DNA of 64,000 nt from Streptomyces venezuelae (GTDB lineage: Bacteria; Actinomycetota; Actinomycetes; Streptomycetales; Streptomycetaceae), in assembly GCF_008642335.1 (NCBI RefSeq), contig NZ_CP029191.1, positions 2,480,001-2,544,000 on the forward strand. Reading direction: 5' to 3'. The position numbers and the translations under genes are program-made. Positions 26,464-34,057 of the stretch are shown piece by piece. Under the pieces are notes generated by a model. The model did not search any database. It had not been told where the DNA came from and worked only from the letters and a program-made list of their open reading frames with translations. Within the stretch, counting starts at the first letter, position 1; the number at the start of each line of letters is the position of its first letter.

Positions 26464-27255
26464 TTACAAGCCCCGCTCCAGCAGCGTGCCGCCCGTCCAC
26501 GTGACGCCCACCTGGCGGTAGTACGCGCCGATCGGCTCGTCGACCGTGAGCTTCGCCAGTTCCTCCGTGGGCGCGTCGAAGAGGGTCAGGTCCGCGTCGC
26601 CCGACCACGCCTGGCCGCCCTCGAACGCGGCGGCGCCCGACGCGATCAGCTCGTCGAGGGCGAGGCCCTTGCCGTCGATGGCGGGGAGCTGGCGGTGGTG
26701 AGCCATGGGGTGCGCGTTGACGAACCCGTTGGTCTCGGAGGGTTCACGCAGGGTGACCACGGCCTCGGCGAGGCGGCGGTCGGCGGCGGCGAGCGTGGCG
26801 CCGAAGACGGCGCCGGGCTCGATGCGGGGGGCGGGGCCGTAGGGGTGGGGGCGGGTGAGGTGGATGGAGCCGAGCTTCTTCGGGTAGCCCTGGTGGTTGC
26901 CGCGGGCGATGGCGAAGTCCTTGTCGACCCAGATGTAGACGCAGCGGGAGTAGGTGCGGGCGCGGTAGGCGCAGCGGACGACCGCGAAGCACTCCTTGTA
27001 CTGGGCGCGGACGGGGTCGAGCAGCTCGGCCCTCTCGGCGCCGCACGACTGCCAGTCGGCCCAGATGAGGGCGACGGCGCCGGGGTCTTCGGGGGCCATG
27101 TCCAGGGGCTCGGGGAGGAGTTCGCGGACGCGGGCGGGGTTGGTGCGGTACTCGATGGTGAGGAGGTCGCCGGAGTAGTGCCAGGGGGGTGCGGGGATGA
27201 GGGAGGAACGGCCGGTGGCGCTCTTGGGCGGATGGAACCCGCGGACTCCGACCAT
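26464..27255 (-). CDS. Acetoacetate decarboxylase family protein
   Basis: 263 residues with the ADC family pattern: PPWHYSGDLLTIEYRTNPARVRELLPEPL, the YKECFAVVRCAYRARTYSRCVYIWVDKDFAIARGNHQGYPKKLGSI segment containing the conserved GYPKK lysines, then FGATLAAADRRLAEAVVTL. Family members decarboxylate beta-keto acids or act as hydratases/aldolases using a lysine. In this cluster it may handle a ring-cleavage product. The reaction is not established. Its promoter contains operator O4. Confidence 0.85.
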   Translation of the reverse strand: MVGVRGFHPPKSATGRSSLIPAPPWHYSGDLLTIEYRTNPARVRELLPEPLDMAPEDPGAVALIWADWQSCGAERAELLDPVRAQYKECFAVVRCAYRARTYSRCVYIWVDKDFAIARGNHQGYPKKLGSIHLTRPHPYGPAPRIEPGAVFGATLAAADRRLAEAVVTLREPSETNGFVNAHPMAHHRQLPAIDGKGLALDELIASGAAAFEGGQAWSGDADLTLFDAPTEELAKLTVDEPIGAYYRQVGVTWTGGTLLERGL

Positions 27256-27585
27256 GCTCGGCGCACCTCTCCTCGGTCGGGTTCGTTTGAGCCCGTACGA
27301 TACGCCGGGCGGTACCGCCTGTCACGACTCCTGGCGGGGGCGCCTTGGGTGCGGTTCGCCGGTTGCCCGCCCGGGCGGTGCGGGGTGAACGGGTAGGTGG
27401 GTGGGTGTGGTTCGCCGCGGGGCGGCGGGCGCGGGGCGTCGCCGCGGGGATCAGGTTCAGGCCCCCGCAGGGGACCCCACCCGTAAACCCCCCGCGTACG
27501 GGGCCTTGCGGAGGGGCGCTCGCCGTCCCTAACGTTTGAGGTCAAACAAATCGCGCGTCGCGCCCCCAGAAAGGCTGGGCCACGG
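27256..27585. promoter_or_regulatory. Divergent promoter region with operators O4 and O5
   Basis: 330 bp between the decarboxylase-family gene and the GS-like gene. It holds O4 (TCGTTTGAGCCCGTACGA, 27283-27300) close to the minus-strand start and O5 (CGTTTGAGGTCAAACAA, 27533-27549) 36 bp before the plus-strand GTG. The middle is G/C-rich with no gene. Confidence 0.65.
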
Positions 27586-29013
27586 GTGAGTGAAGCGAGC
27601 GCACCACCACAGGGCAGGGCGACCACCGCCCGGACCACGGCTACGGCCACGGCCACCGTGGAGAACCTCCGAGCCACCGGCACCGACGTCGTCCGCGTCG
27701 TCTACCCCGACCTCCTGGGCGCCGACCGGGGCAGAGACATCCTCCTGGGCCGGCTGCCGAGCGCCTGCACGCACGGCCTGACCTTCTGCAGGGCCGTGTA
27801 CCACACCACCCCCCGCGGCGACGTCGTCCCCGTCGCGGGCGGACTCGACGCGGGGCTCCCCGACATCTGCGTACAACCGGACCTCGCCACCGTGAAGCCA
27901 CTGCCGTGGGAGCCCGGCGTCGCCTGGTGTCTGGGCGACAGCCTGGACCCGCTCACGGAGGGGCCCGTACCCGAGTCCCCACGCGCCCTGCTGAAGCGCG
28001 TACTTGCGCGCGTGGACGATTACGCCGCCCCGGACCACCAGGGCGCCGACCGGCGCGGGCCCCTCGCCGCCGTCGTCGGGCCCGAACTGGAGTACTTCCT
28101 CTGCGACTCCTCCCCCACCACCCCCTCCGGCTGGACCCCCTACGGCGCCGCCACCGGCAACGTCTACAGCGCCGGGCGGCGCGGCGACCCCGATGGCCAT
28201 CTCCTGCGCACGTTGCGCCAGTTGGAGGCCCTCGGCATTGGCGTCATCGCCGGGAACCATGAATTCGACGGTGGACAGTTCGAGATCAATCTCGATCACT
28301 CCGGCGCCCTGGACGCCGCCGACCGCGCCTTCTTCTTCAAGGCCGCCGTCAAGGAGACCGCCCGCCACGAAGGGCGCCTCGCGACCTTCATGGCCAAGCC
28401 CTTCAACGGGCTCGGCGGGTCCGGGTTCCATGTGCATCTGTCGCTCGTCGACGGGGAGGGGCGGAACGTCTTCGACGATCCGGGGGCGGAGTACGGGCTC
28501 TCCGCCGCCGCCCGGCACGCCGTCGGCGGCGTCCTGCGGCACGCCCCCGCCCTCGCCGCCCTCCTCAACCCCACCGTCAACTCCTACAAACGCTTCGGGC
28601 CCGACACCCTCGCCCCCTGGCTGATCGACTGGGGGCTCGACAACCGCAGTGCCATGGTCCGCATCCCGCCCGAGCGCGGCGTCGGCACCCGCCTTGAGCT
28701 GCGCCTCGGTGACGCGTCCGCCAACCCCTACCTCCTCGTCGCCGGCACCGTCGCCGCCGTCCTGCTCGGCCTCCGCGACCGGCCCGAACCGCCCGCCCCG
28801 CTGGAGGGGTACGGATACGACGAGTCCTCCGCACCCCGCCTCCCCGCCACGCTCCCCGAGGCCCTCGACGCGCTGGAGGCCGACGAGGCGCTCACCGGGC
28901 TCCTCGGCGAGGACTTCACCCGCGCGTTCCTGACGTACAAGCGCAACGAGGTCGAGCGGTACCAACAGAGCGTCACTGATTGGGAGTTCGGGGAGTACGC
29001 CTTTCTCATTTGA
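27586..29013 (+). CDS. Glutamine synthetase family protein (probable gamma-glutamyl-amine ligase)
   Basis: 475 residues from the GTG at 27586 (AGAAAGG site). GS-fold motifs: VGPELEYFLCD, GNHEFDGGQFEINLDHS, TFMAKPFNGLGGSGFHVHLSL, NSYKRFG, and RIPPERGVGTRLELRLGDASANPYLL. Family knowledge: many actinobacterial GS-like paralogues join glutamate to amines (polyamines, ethanolamide, anilines) instead of ammonia. The presence of a PuuD-like hydrolase and an amine-type permease under the same operators favours such a ligase. It is followed by the P450. Confidence 0.88.
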   Translation: MSEASAPPQGRATTARTTATATATVENLRATGTDVVRVVYPDLLGADRGRDILLGRLPSACTHGLTFCRAVYHTTPRGDVVPVAGGLDAGLPDICVQPDLATVKPLPWEPGVAWCLGDSLDPLTEGPVPESPRALLKRVLARVDDYAAPDHQGADRRGPLAAVVGPELEYFLCDSSPTTPSGWTPYGAATGNVYSAGRRGDPDGHLLRTLRQLEALGIGVIAGNHEFDGGQFEINLDHSGALDAADRAFFFKAAVKETARHEGRLATFMAKPFNGLGGSGFHVHLSLVDGEGRNVFDDPGAEYGLSAAARHAVGGVLRHAPALAALLNPTVNSYKRFGPDTLAPWLIDWGLDNRSAMVRIPPERGVGTRLELRLGDASANPYLLVAGTVAAVLLGLRDRPEPPAPLEGYGYDESSAPRLPATLPEALDALEADEALTGLLGEDFTRAFLTYKRNEVERYQQSVTDWEFGEYAFLI

Positions 29014-29094
29014 GCGCCGGATCAGTCCGCCCCTCCCCCGCCGAGACCGGAAAGGCCGCGTAAGGAAGGCCAAGCCCTGAAAGGGAGCACCCCT

Positions 29095-30363
29095 ATGCGC
29101 ACGGACACCCCTCCCCTCCCTCTCGCCGACGTCGACCTCGCCGACAACGACCGGTTCACCGACCGCGAGCTGCCCTGGCGGATGTTCGACGTGCTGCGCC
29201 GCGAGGATCCCGTCCACTGGCAGCCCGAGCCGCCGCCCAACTCCGGTTTCTGGGCGGTCACCCGGCACGCCGACATCGTGCGCGTCGACCGCGACCCCGA
29301 GACCTTCACCTCCGAGATGTTCACCAACCTGGAGGAGGTGGACGACGACTACATCACGTTGCGCCGGTCGCTTCTCGAGACCGACGGGCTGCGGCACCGG
29401 GCCATGCGGCTCATCCTGCAGAAGCGGTTCACGCCGCGCGCCGTCGCGACGTACGAGACGTTCCTGCGGGGCCTGACCGCGCGTACGCTCGACGCCGCTC
29501 TCCCCAAAGGCACGTTCGATTTCGTACGGGAAGTGTCCGCCGACTTTCCCATCAACGTGCTCGCCCGCATGCTCGACGTCCCGGAAGGCGACACGCAGCA
29601 GCTCATCGACTGGGGCAACCGCATCATCGGCAACACCGACCCCGACTACGCCGACGTGCTCCTGGAGAGCGCGGAGAGCGGGCAGTACCGGAATTTACCC
29701 TTCAGGTCGCCCGCTTCCCTCGAAGTCTTCGCGTACGGGCGGGAGTTGGCCGCCCGGCGGCGGGGTGGCAGCGGGGAAGATCTCGTGACGGCCCTCGTCA
29801 ACAGCTCGCCCAAGGACGGCGTACCGCTCTCCGCCACCGACTTCGACAACTACTTCCTGCTGCTCGTCGTCGCGGGGAACGAGACCACCCGGCACGCCAT
29901 CTCGCACTCCATGCTCGCGCTCATCGAGCATCCGGAGGAACGGGCACGGCTCGTCCGCGATCCCTCGCTCATTCCGAACGCCGTCGAGGAGTGCCTGCGT
30001 TGGGCCTCGCCCGTCTACCACTTCCGGCGTACGGCCACGTGTGACGTCGAGCTCGGCGGGAAGCTCATCAGGGCGGGCGACAAGGTCGTCATGTGGTTCG
30101 CCTCCGGCAACCGCGACGAGGACGTCTTCCCCGATCCGTACCGCTTCGACGTCACCCGCGAGAACAACGACCACGTCACCTTCGGCAAGGGCAGCCCGCA
30201 CTTCTGCCTCGGCAACTCCCTGGCCCGTCTGGAGATGCGGATCATGTTCGAGGAGCTGCTGCCGCGGCTCGCGGACATCCGCGTCGCGGGCGAGGTGCGG
30301 CGCGTACGGTCAAACTTCGTCAACGGGATCAAGGAGCTGCCCGTGACGGTGACCCTGGCCTAG
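29095..30363 (+). CDS. Cytochrome P450 (contains a TTA codon)
   Basis: 422 residues with a GGGAG site. I-helix oxygen-activation motif VVAGNETTRHAISH (about 262-275), ExxR motif EECLRW, and haem loop FGKGSPHFCLGN with Cys371. The type resembles soluble class I bacterial P450s of the CYP124/125/126-like group. Leu201 (29695-29697) is encoded by TTA. It is 81 bp downstream of the GS-like gene. P450, ferredoxin and GS-like genes also occur together in mycobacterial morpholine/piperidine degradation clusters (established knowledge). Electron partners are encoded at the other end of this cluster. Confidence 0.95.
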   Translation: MRTDTPPLPLADVDLADNDRFTDRELPWRMFDVLRREDPVHWQPEPPPNSGFWAVTRHADIVRVDRDPETFTSEMFTNLEEVDDDYITLRRSLLETDGLRHRAMRLILQKRFTPRAVATYETFLRGLTARTLDAALPKGTFDFVREVSADFPINVLARMLDVPEGDTQQLIDWGNRIIGNTDPDYADVLLESAESGQYRNLPFRSPASLEVFAYGRELAARRRGGSGEDLVTALVNSSPKDGVPLSATDFDNYFLLLVVAGNETTRHAISHSMLALIEHPEERARLVRDPSLIPNAVEECLRWASPVYHFRRTATCDVELGGKLIRAGDKVVMWFASGNRDEDVFPDPYRFDVTRENNDHVTFGKGSPHFCLGNSLARLEMRIMFEELLPRLADIRVAGEVRRVRSNFVNGIKELPVTVTLA

Positions 30364-30404
30364 GGCCCCTCGTCCGGGACCCGTCGTCCGTCCAGGACCC
30401 GGCG

Positions 30405-31544
30405 TCAGCCGCCCGACGTGTCCAGTTCCGCTTCCTCGCTCACGCCCGCGCAGTCGTACGGGTCCTTCAGCCAGCCGTCCGGCAGGACCACGCGGTTGTT
30501 GCCGGAGGTGCGGCCGCGCGGGCCGCCCGCGCCGGCCGGCCACGGCTGATCGAGGTCCAACTCGCCGAGCCCGTCCTCCAGTTCGGCGAGCGAGGAGGTG
30601 ATCGCGAGGCGCTTGCGCATCTCGGAGCCGACCGCGAAGCCCTTCAGGTACCAGGCCACGTGCTTGCGGAAGTCGATGACACCCCGCGCCTCGTCGCCGA
30701 TCCACTCGCCGAGGAGCGTGGCGTGGCGGAGCATGACCTTCGAGACCTCGCGCAGGGTCGGCGCCTGGGGTGCGCCCGTGCCCTCGAAGGCGGCGACCAG
30801 GTCGCCGAAGAGCCAGGGGCGGCCGAGGCAGCCGCGGCCCACGACGACGCCGTCGCAGCCGGTCTCGTTCATCATGCGGACCGCGTCCGCAGCCGACCAG
30901 ATGTCGCCGTTGCCGAGGACGGGGATCTCGGGGACGTGCTCCTTGAGGCGGGCGATGGCGTCCCAGTCGGCGGTGCCTCCGTAGTGCTGGGCGGCGGTGC
31001 GGCCGTGCAGGGCGATGGCCGTGACGCCCTCCTCGACGGCGATGCGGCCCGCGTCCAGGAAGGTGATGTGCTCGTCGTTGATGCCCTTGCGCATCTTCAT
31101 CGTGACGGGCAGGTCCCCGGCGCCGCTGACGGCCTCGCGGAGGATCGCGCGCAGCAGCGGGCGCTTGTACGGGAGCGCGGAGCCGCCGCCCTTGCGGGTG
31201 ACCTTGGGGACGGGGCAGCCGAAGTTCAGGTCGATGTGGTCGGCGAGGTCCTCCTCCGCGATCATGCGGACGGCCTTGCCGACGGTCGCGGGGTCGACGC
31301 CGTACAGCTGGATCGAGCGGGGCTTCTCCGTCTCGTCGAAGTGGATCAGCTGCATGGTCTTCTCGTTGCGCTCGACCAGGGCGCGCGTGGTGATCATCTC
31401 GCTGACGAAGAGGCCCTTGCCGCCGCTGAACTCCCGGCACAGCGTCCGGAACGGCGCGTTCGTGATCCCCGCCATGGGGGCGAGCACGACGGGCGGCTGC
31501 ACGGTGTGCGGGCCGATCGACAGGGGCTGCGGCAGGGACGGCAT
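30405..31544 (-). CDS. dusB: tRNA dihydrouridine synthase
   Basis: 379 residues from the ATG at 31544 (GGAG site). An FMN-binding TIM barrel starts with VLAPMAGITNAPFR, followed by DLNFGCPVPKVTRKGGGSAL with the catalytic Cys110, ALHGRTAAQHYGG, PVLGNGDIWSAADA and VVVGRGCLGRPWLF: the DusB pattern. It reduces specific uridines in tRNA. It is convergent with the P450 gene, so the catabolic cluster ends here. Confidence 0.95.
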   Translation of the reverse strand: MPSLPQPLSIGPHTVQPPVVLAPMAGITNAPFRTLCREFSGGKGLFVSEMITTRALVERNEKTMQLIHFDETEKPRSIQLYGVDPATVGKAVRMIAEEDLADHIDLNFGCPVPKVTRKGGGSALPYKRPLLRAILREAVSGAGDLPVTMKMRKGINDEHITFLDAGRIAVEEGVTAIALHGRTAAQHYGGTADWDAIARLKEHVPEIPVLGNGDIWSAADAVRMMNETGCDGVVVGRGCLGRPWLFGDLVAAFEGTGAPQAPTLREVSKVMLRHATLLGEWIGDEARGVIDFRKHVAWYLKGFAVGSEMRKRLAITSSLAELEDGLGELDLDQPWPAGAGGPRGRTSGNNRVVLPDGWLKDPYDCAGVSEEAELDTSGG

Positions 31545-31630
31545 CGATGATCTCCGGGACGGACGACGGGACCCTCCATTGTCCCTCACTCTCCGAGCGG
31601 CCGTCCCACCCTCCTGTGACAGGTGACAAG

Positions 31631-31652
31631 TGACAGATATTGAAATCTGTCA
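31631..31652. promoter_or_regulatory. Perfect inverted repeat before the aldo/keto reductase
   Basis: TGACAGAT-ATTGAA-ATCTGTCA with 8-bp arms, preceded by further GTGACA copies (near 31615-31630). It lies 23 bp before the ATG at 31675. A TetR gene follows the reductase and is the likely binder. Confidence 0.6.
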
Positions 31653-31674
31653 GCTGTCATGCCAGGGTGGAGGC

Positions 31675-32691
31675 ATGCGCACTCTCACTCTCGGAAACAC
31701 CGGACCCCAGACCTCCGCCCTCGGCCTCGGCTGCATGGGCATGTCCGCGCTCTACGGAGAAGCGGACCGCACGGAGTCGATCGCGACGATCCACGCCGCC
31801 CTGGAGGCGGGCGTCACGCTCCTCGACACCGGCGACTTCTACGCGATGGGCCACAACGAAATGCTGATCGGCGAAGCCCTGCGCTCCGCCCCCGCGGCCC
31901 GCCGCGAACAGGCGCTGACCAGCGTGAAGTTCGGCGCGCTCCGCGACCCGGACGGCGGCTGGTCGGGGTACGACGGCCGCCCGTCCGCGGTGAAGAACTT
32001 CGCCGCGTACTCGCTCCAGCGCCTCGGCGTCGACCACATCGACGTCTACCGCATCGCCCGCATCGACCCGGACGTACCGGTCGAGGAGACGGTGGGCGCC
32101 ATCGCCGAGCTGGTCGAGAAGGGGTACGTACGGCACATCGGTCTCTCCGAGGTCGGCGCGGGCACGATCCGCCGGGCGGCGGCCACGGCGCCGATCTCCG
32201 ACCTTCAGATCGAGTACTCCCTGATCTCGCGCGGCATCGAGGCGGAGATCCTGCCGACGGTCGCGGAGCTGGGCATCGGCGTGACGGCGTACGGGGTGCT
32301 GTCCCGCGGTCTGATCTCCGGCCACTTCACCCGCGACCGCGAGCTGGCCGCGAACGACTTCCGGTCGATGAGCCCCCGCTTCCAGGGCGAGAACCTCGAC
32401 CGCAACCTCGACCTGGTCGAGGCGCTGCGGAAGATCGCCGACCAGAAGGGCGTGAGCGTCGCGCAGACCGCGATCGCCTGGGTGCTGGCGCAGGGCCCGC
32501 GGCACGGCGCGTCGATCGTGCCGCTGGTGGGCGCTCGTACGCGCGCCCGCCTGGACGAGGCGCTCGGCGCCCTGGACGTGACGCTCGACGCCGCGGACCT
32601 GGCCGCGATCGAGGAGGCCGTCCCCGCGGGCGCGGCGGCCGGGGCCCGCTACCCGGACTCCCAGATGGCACACCTCGACAGCGAGCGCTGA
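31675..32691 (+). CDS. Aldo/keto reductase
   Basis: 338 residues from the ATG at 31675 (GGTGGAGG site). AKR motifs: LGLGCMGMSALYGEAD, LLDTGDFYAMGHNE with catalytic Asp and Tyr, VKNFAAYSLQRLGVDHIDVYRIARID, and GYVRHIGLSEVGAGTIRRA. It uses NADPH to reduce carbonyls. The substrate is unknown. The downstream TetR gene and upstream palindrome suggest an inducible detoxification unit. Confidence 0.92.
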   Translation: MRTLTLGNTGPQTSALGLGCMGMSALYGEADRTESIATIHAALEAGVTLLDTGDFYAMGHNEMLIGEALRSAPAARREQALTSVKFGALRDPDGGWSGYDGRPSAVKNFAAYSLQRLGVDHIDVYRIARIDPDVPVEETVGAIAELVEKGYVRHIGLSEVGAGTIRRAAATAPISDLQIEYSLISRGIEAEILPTVAELGIGVTAYGVLSRGLISGHFTRDRELAANDFRSMSPRFQGENLDRNLDLVEALRKIADQKGVSVAQTAIAWVLAQGPRHGASIVPLVGARTRARLDEALGALDVTLDAADLAAIEEAVPAGAAAGARYPDSQMAHLDSER

Positions 32692-32714
32692 GCGCCCCCG
32701 GGTACGGTCTAGCC

Positions 32715-33302
32715 ATGGCAGCAACCGCGGCTCCCCTGACCCCCGAGCGCATCCTCGAAGCGACCGAGGAGGTGCTGCGCAGGCACGGCGCGGCCAAGGC
32801 CACGGTGGTCGACGTGGCCCGCGCCCTCGGGGTGAGCCACGGCACGGTGTACCGCCACTTCCGCACGAAGGCGGAGCTGCGCGGCGCGGTGACGCGGCGC
32901 TGGCTGGACCGTACGTCGCAGGCCCTCTCCGCGATCGTCACGGGCGCGGAGCCCCCCGAGGCGAAGCTCCGCCTCTGGTTGGCGGGCCTCTTCGACGCCA
33001 AGCAGCACAAGGCGGGCGACGACCCGGAGCTCTTCGCCACGTACTCGGTCCTGGTCGACGAGAACAGCGACGTCGTCGACGCGCACATCGCGGACCTCAC
33101 GTCACAACTGACGGCGATCATCCAAGAGGGCACGGACGCGGGCGACTTCACGTCCCTCGACCCGGCCCTGTCGGCCCGAGCGGTCTTCGACGCCACGTCC
33201 CGCTTCCACGACCCGTGCTACGCGTCCCACTGGTCCCGTCCCGGCATCGAGGACGCGTTCACGGCGGTCCTGGACCTGGCCTTGCGCGGCCTGCGGGCCT
33301 GA
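32715..33302 (+). CDS. TetR family transcriptional regulator
   Basis: 195 residues. HTH at about 10-55: PERILEATEEVLRRHGAAKATVVDVARALGVSHGTVYRHFRTKAELRGAV. The C-terminal domain resembles TetR_C proteins with an aromatic-rich end (RFHDPCYASHWSRPGIEDAF). It lies 23 bp after the aldo/keto reductase gene and is probably co-transcribed with it. Confidence 0.9.
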   Translation: MAATAAPLTPERILEATEEVLRRHGAAKATVVDVARALGVSHGTVYRHFRTKAELRGAVTRRWLDRTSQALSAIVTGAEPPEAKLRLWLAGLFDAKQHKAGDDPELFATYSVLVDENSDVVDAHIADLTSQLTAIIQEGTDAGDFTSLDPALSARAVFDATSRFHDPCYASHWSRPGIEDAFTAVLDLALRGLRA

Positions 33303-33333
33303 CCGGCCGGACGCCCCCTCAGAGCGGAGACTC

Positions 33334-33915
33334 TCACTCCGCCGCCGCGCGCTCGCGCGCCGCGCGGATCGCCAGCACGTTGTCGACCAGCCGCTCCGTC
33401 TCGGTCGCCGGGTCCATCGGCAGGGTCAGCAGCGCCCGCACATAGGCCGGCGCCAGCACGAGTTCGAAGATGTCCATCCAGGTCAGCACGGTGGCGCCGG
33501 CGGCGTCCAGGGTGGCCTGGATCTGCTGGATGCGGGGCTCGGCGAAGACCCGCGTGTCCTGGCCCTCGCCGCCGGCCCGGAGCAGGGCCCGGAAGAAGGC
33601 CAGGTGGCCGGGGTCCGTCAGGTCGCCGAGCAGGTTGGTGATCCAGGCGTGCAGGTCGGCCCGCAGGTCGCCGGTGGCGGGCAGCGGCGAACGGCTGTCC
33701 AGCTCGTCCACCACCGCGTCGATGATCAGGCCGTCCGCGCTGCGCCAGCGGCGGTAGATCGTGGCGAGGTGGACGCCCGAGCGGGCCGACACCTTCGCGA
33801 TGTCGACGGTGCCGTCGGCCGATTCGGCCAGCAGTTCGCGGGTGGCCGCACGCACGGCCTCTCGGGTGCGGGCGGTACGGCCGCCGGGGCGGGCTGTCCC
33901 TGATGCTTGCGTCAC
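33334..33915 (-). CDS. TetR family transcriptional regulator
   Basis: 193 residues. HTH at about 14-60: RTREAVRAATRELLAESADGTVDIAKVSARSGVHLATIYRRWRSADGLIIDAV. The C-terminal domain contains DLHAWITNLLGDLTDPGHLAFFRALLRAGG. It is divergent from an FAD monooxygenase gene. The shared promoter holds a palindrome (33971-33987) and TATCGCGAAACTATTGCATTAG-type sequence, so the monooxygenase is its probable target. Confidence 0.9.
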   Translation of the reverse strand: MTQASGTARPGGRTARTREAVRAATRELLAESADGTVDIAKVSARSGVHLATIYRRWRSADGLIIDAVVDELDSRSPLPATGDLRADLHAWITNLLGDLTDPGHLAFFRALLRAGGEGQDTRVFAEPRIQQIQATLDAAGATVLTWMDIFELVLAPAYVRALLTLPMDPATETERLVDNVLAIRAARERAAAE

Positions 33916-33970
33916 GACATCACTCTATCGCGAAACTATTGCATTAGGGCGTTCACGGGGGCTACGTTAA

Positions 33971-33987
33971 ATGCGAAAGATTCGCAT
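33971..33987. promoter_or_regulatory. Palindrome in the TetR/monooxygenase promoter
   Basis: ATGCGAA-AGA-TTCGCAT, perfect 7-bp arms. An in-frame ATG of the downstream gene falls in this palindrome, which argues for the later GTG start at 34058. Confidence 0.55.
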
Positions 33988-34057
33988 GAGGGTCGTACGA
34001 GGGTCGCTGGGACGCCCCGCGATCGACACCGCAGCAGAAGCGGAACCGGAGGATGTC

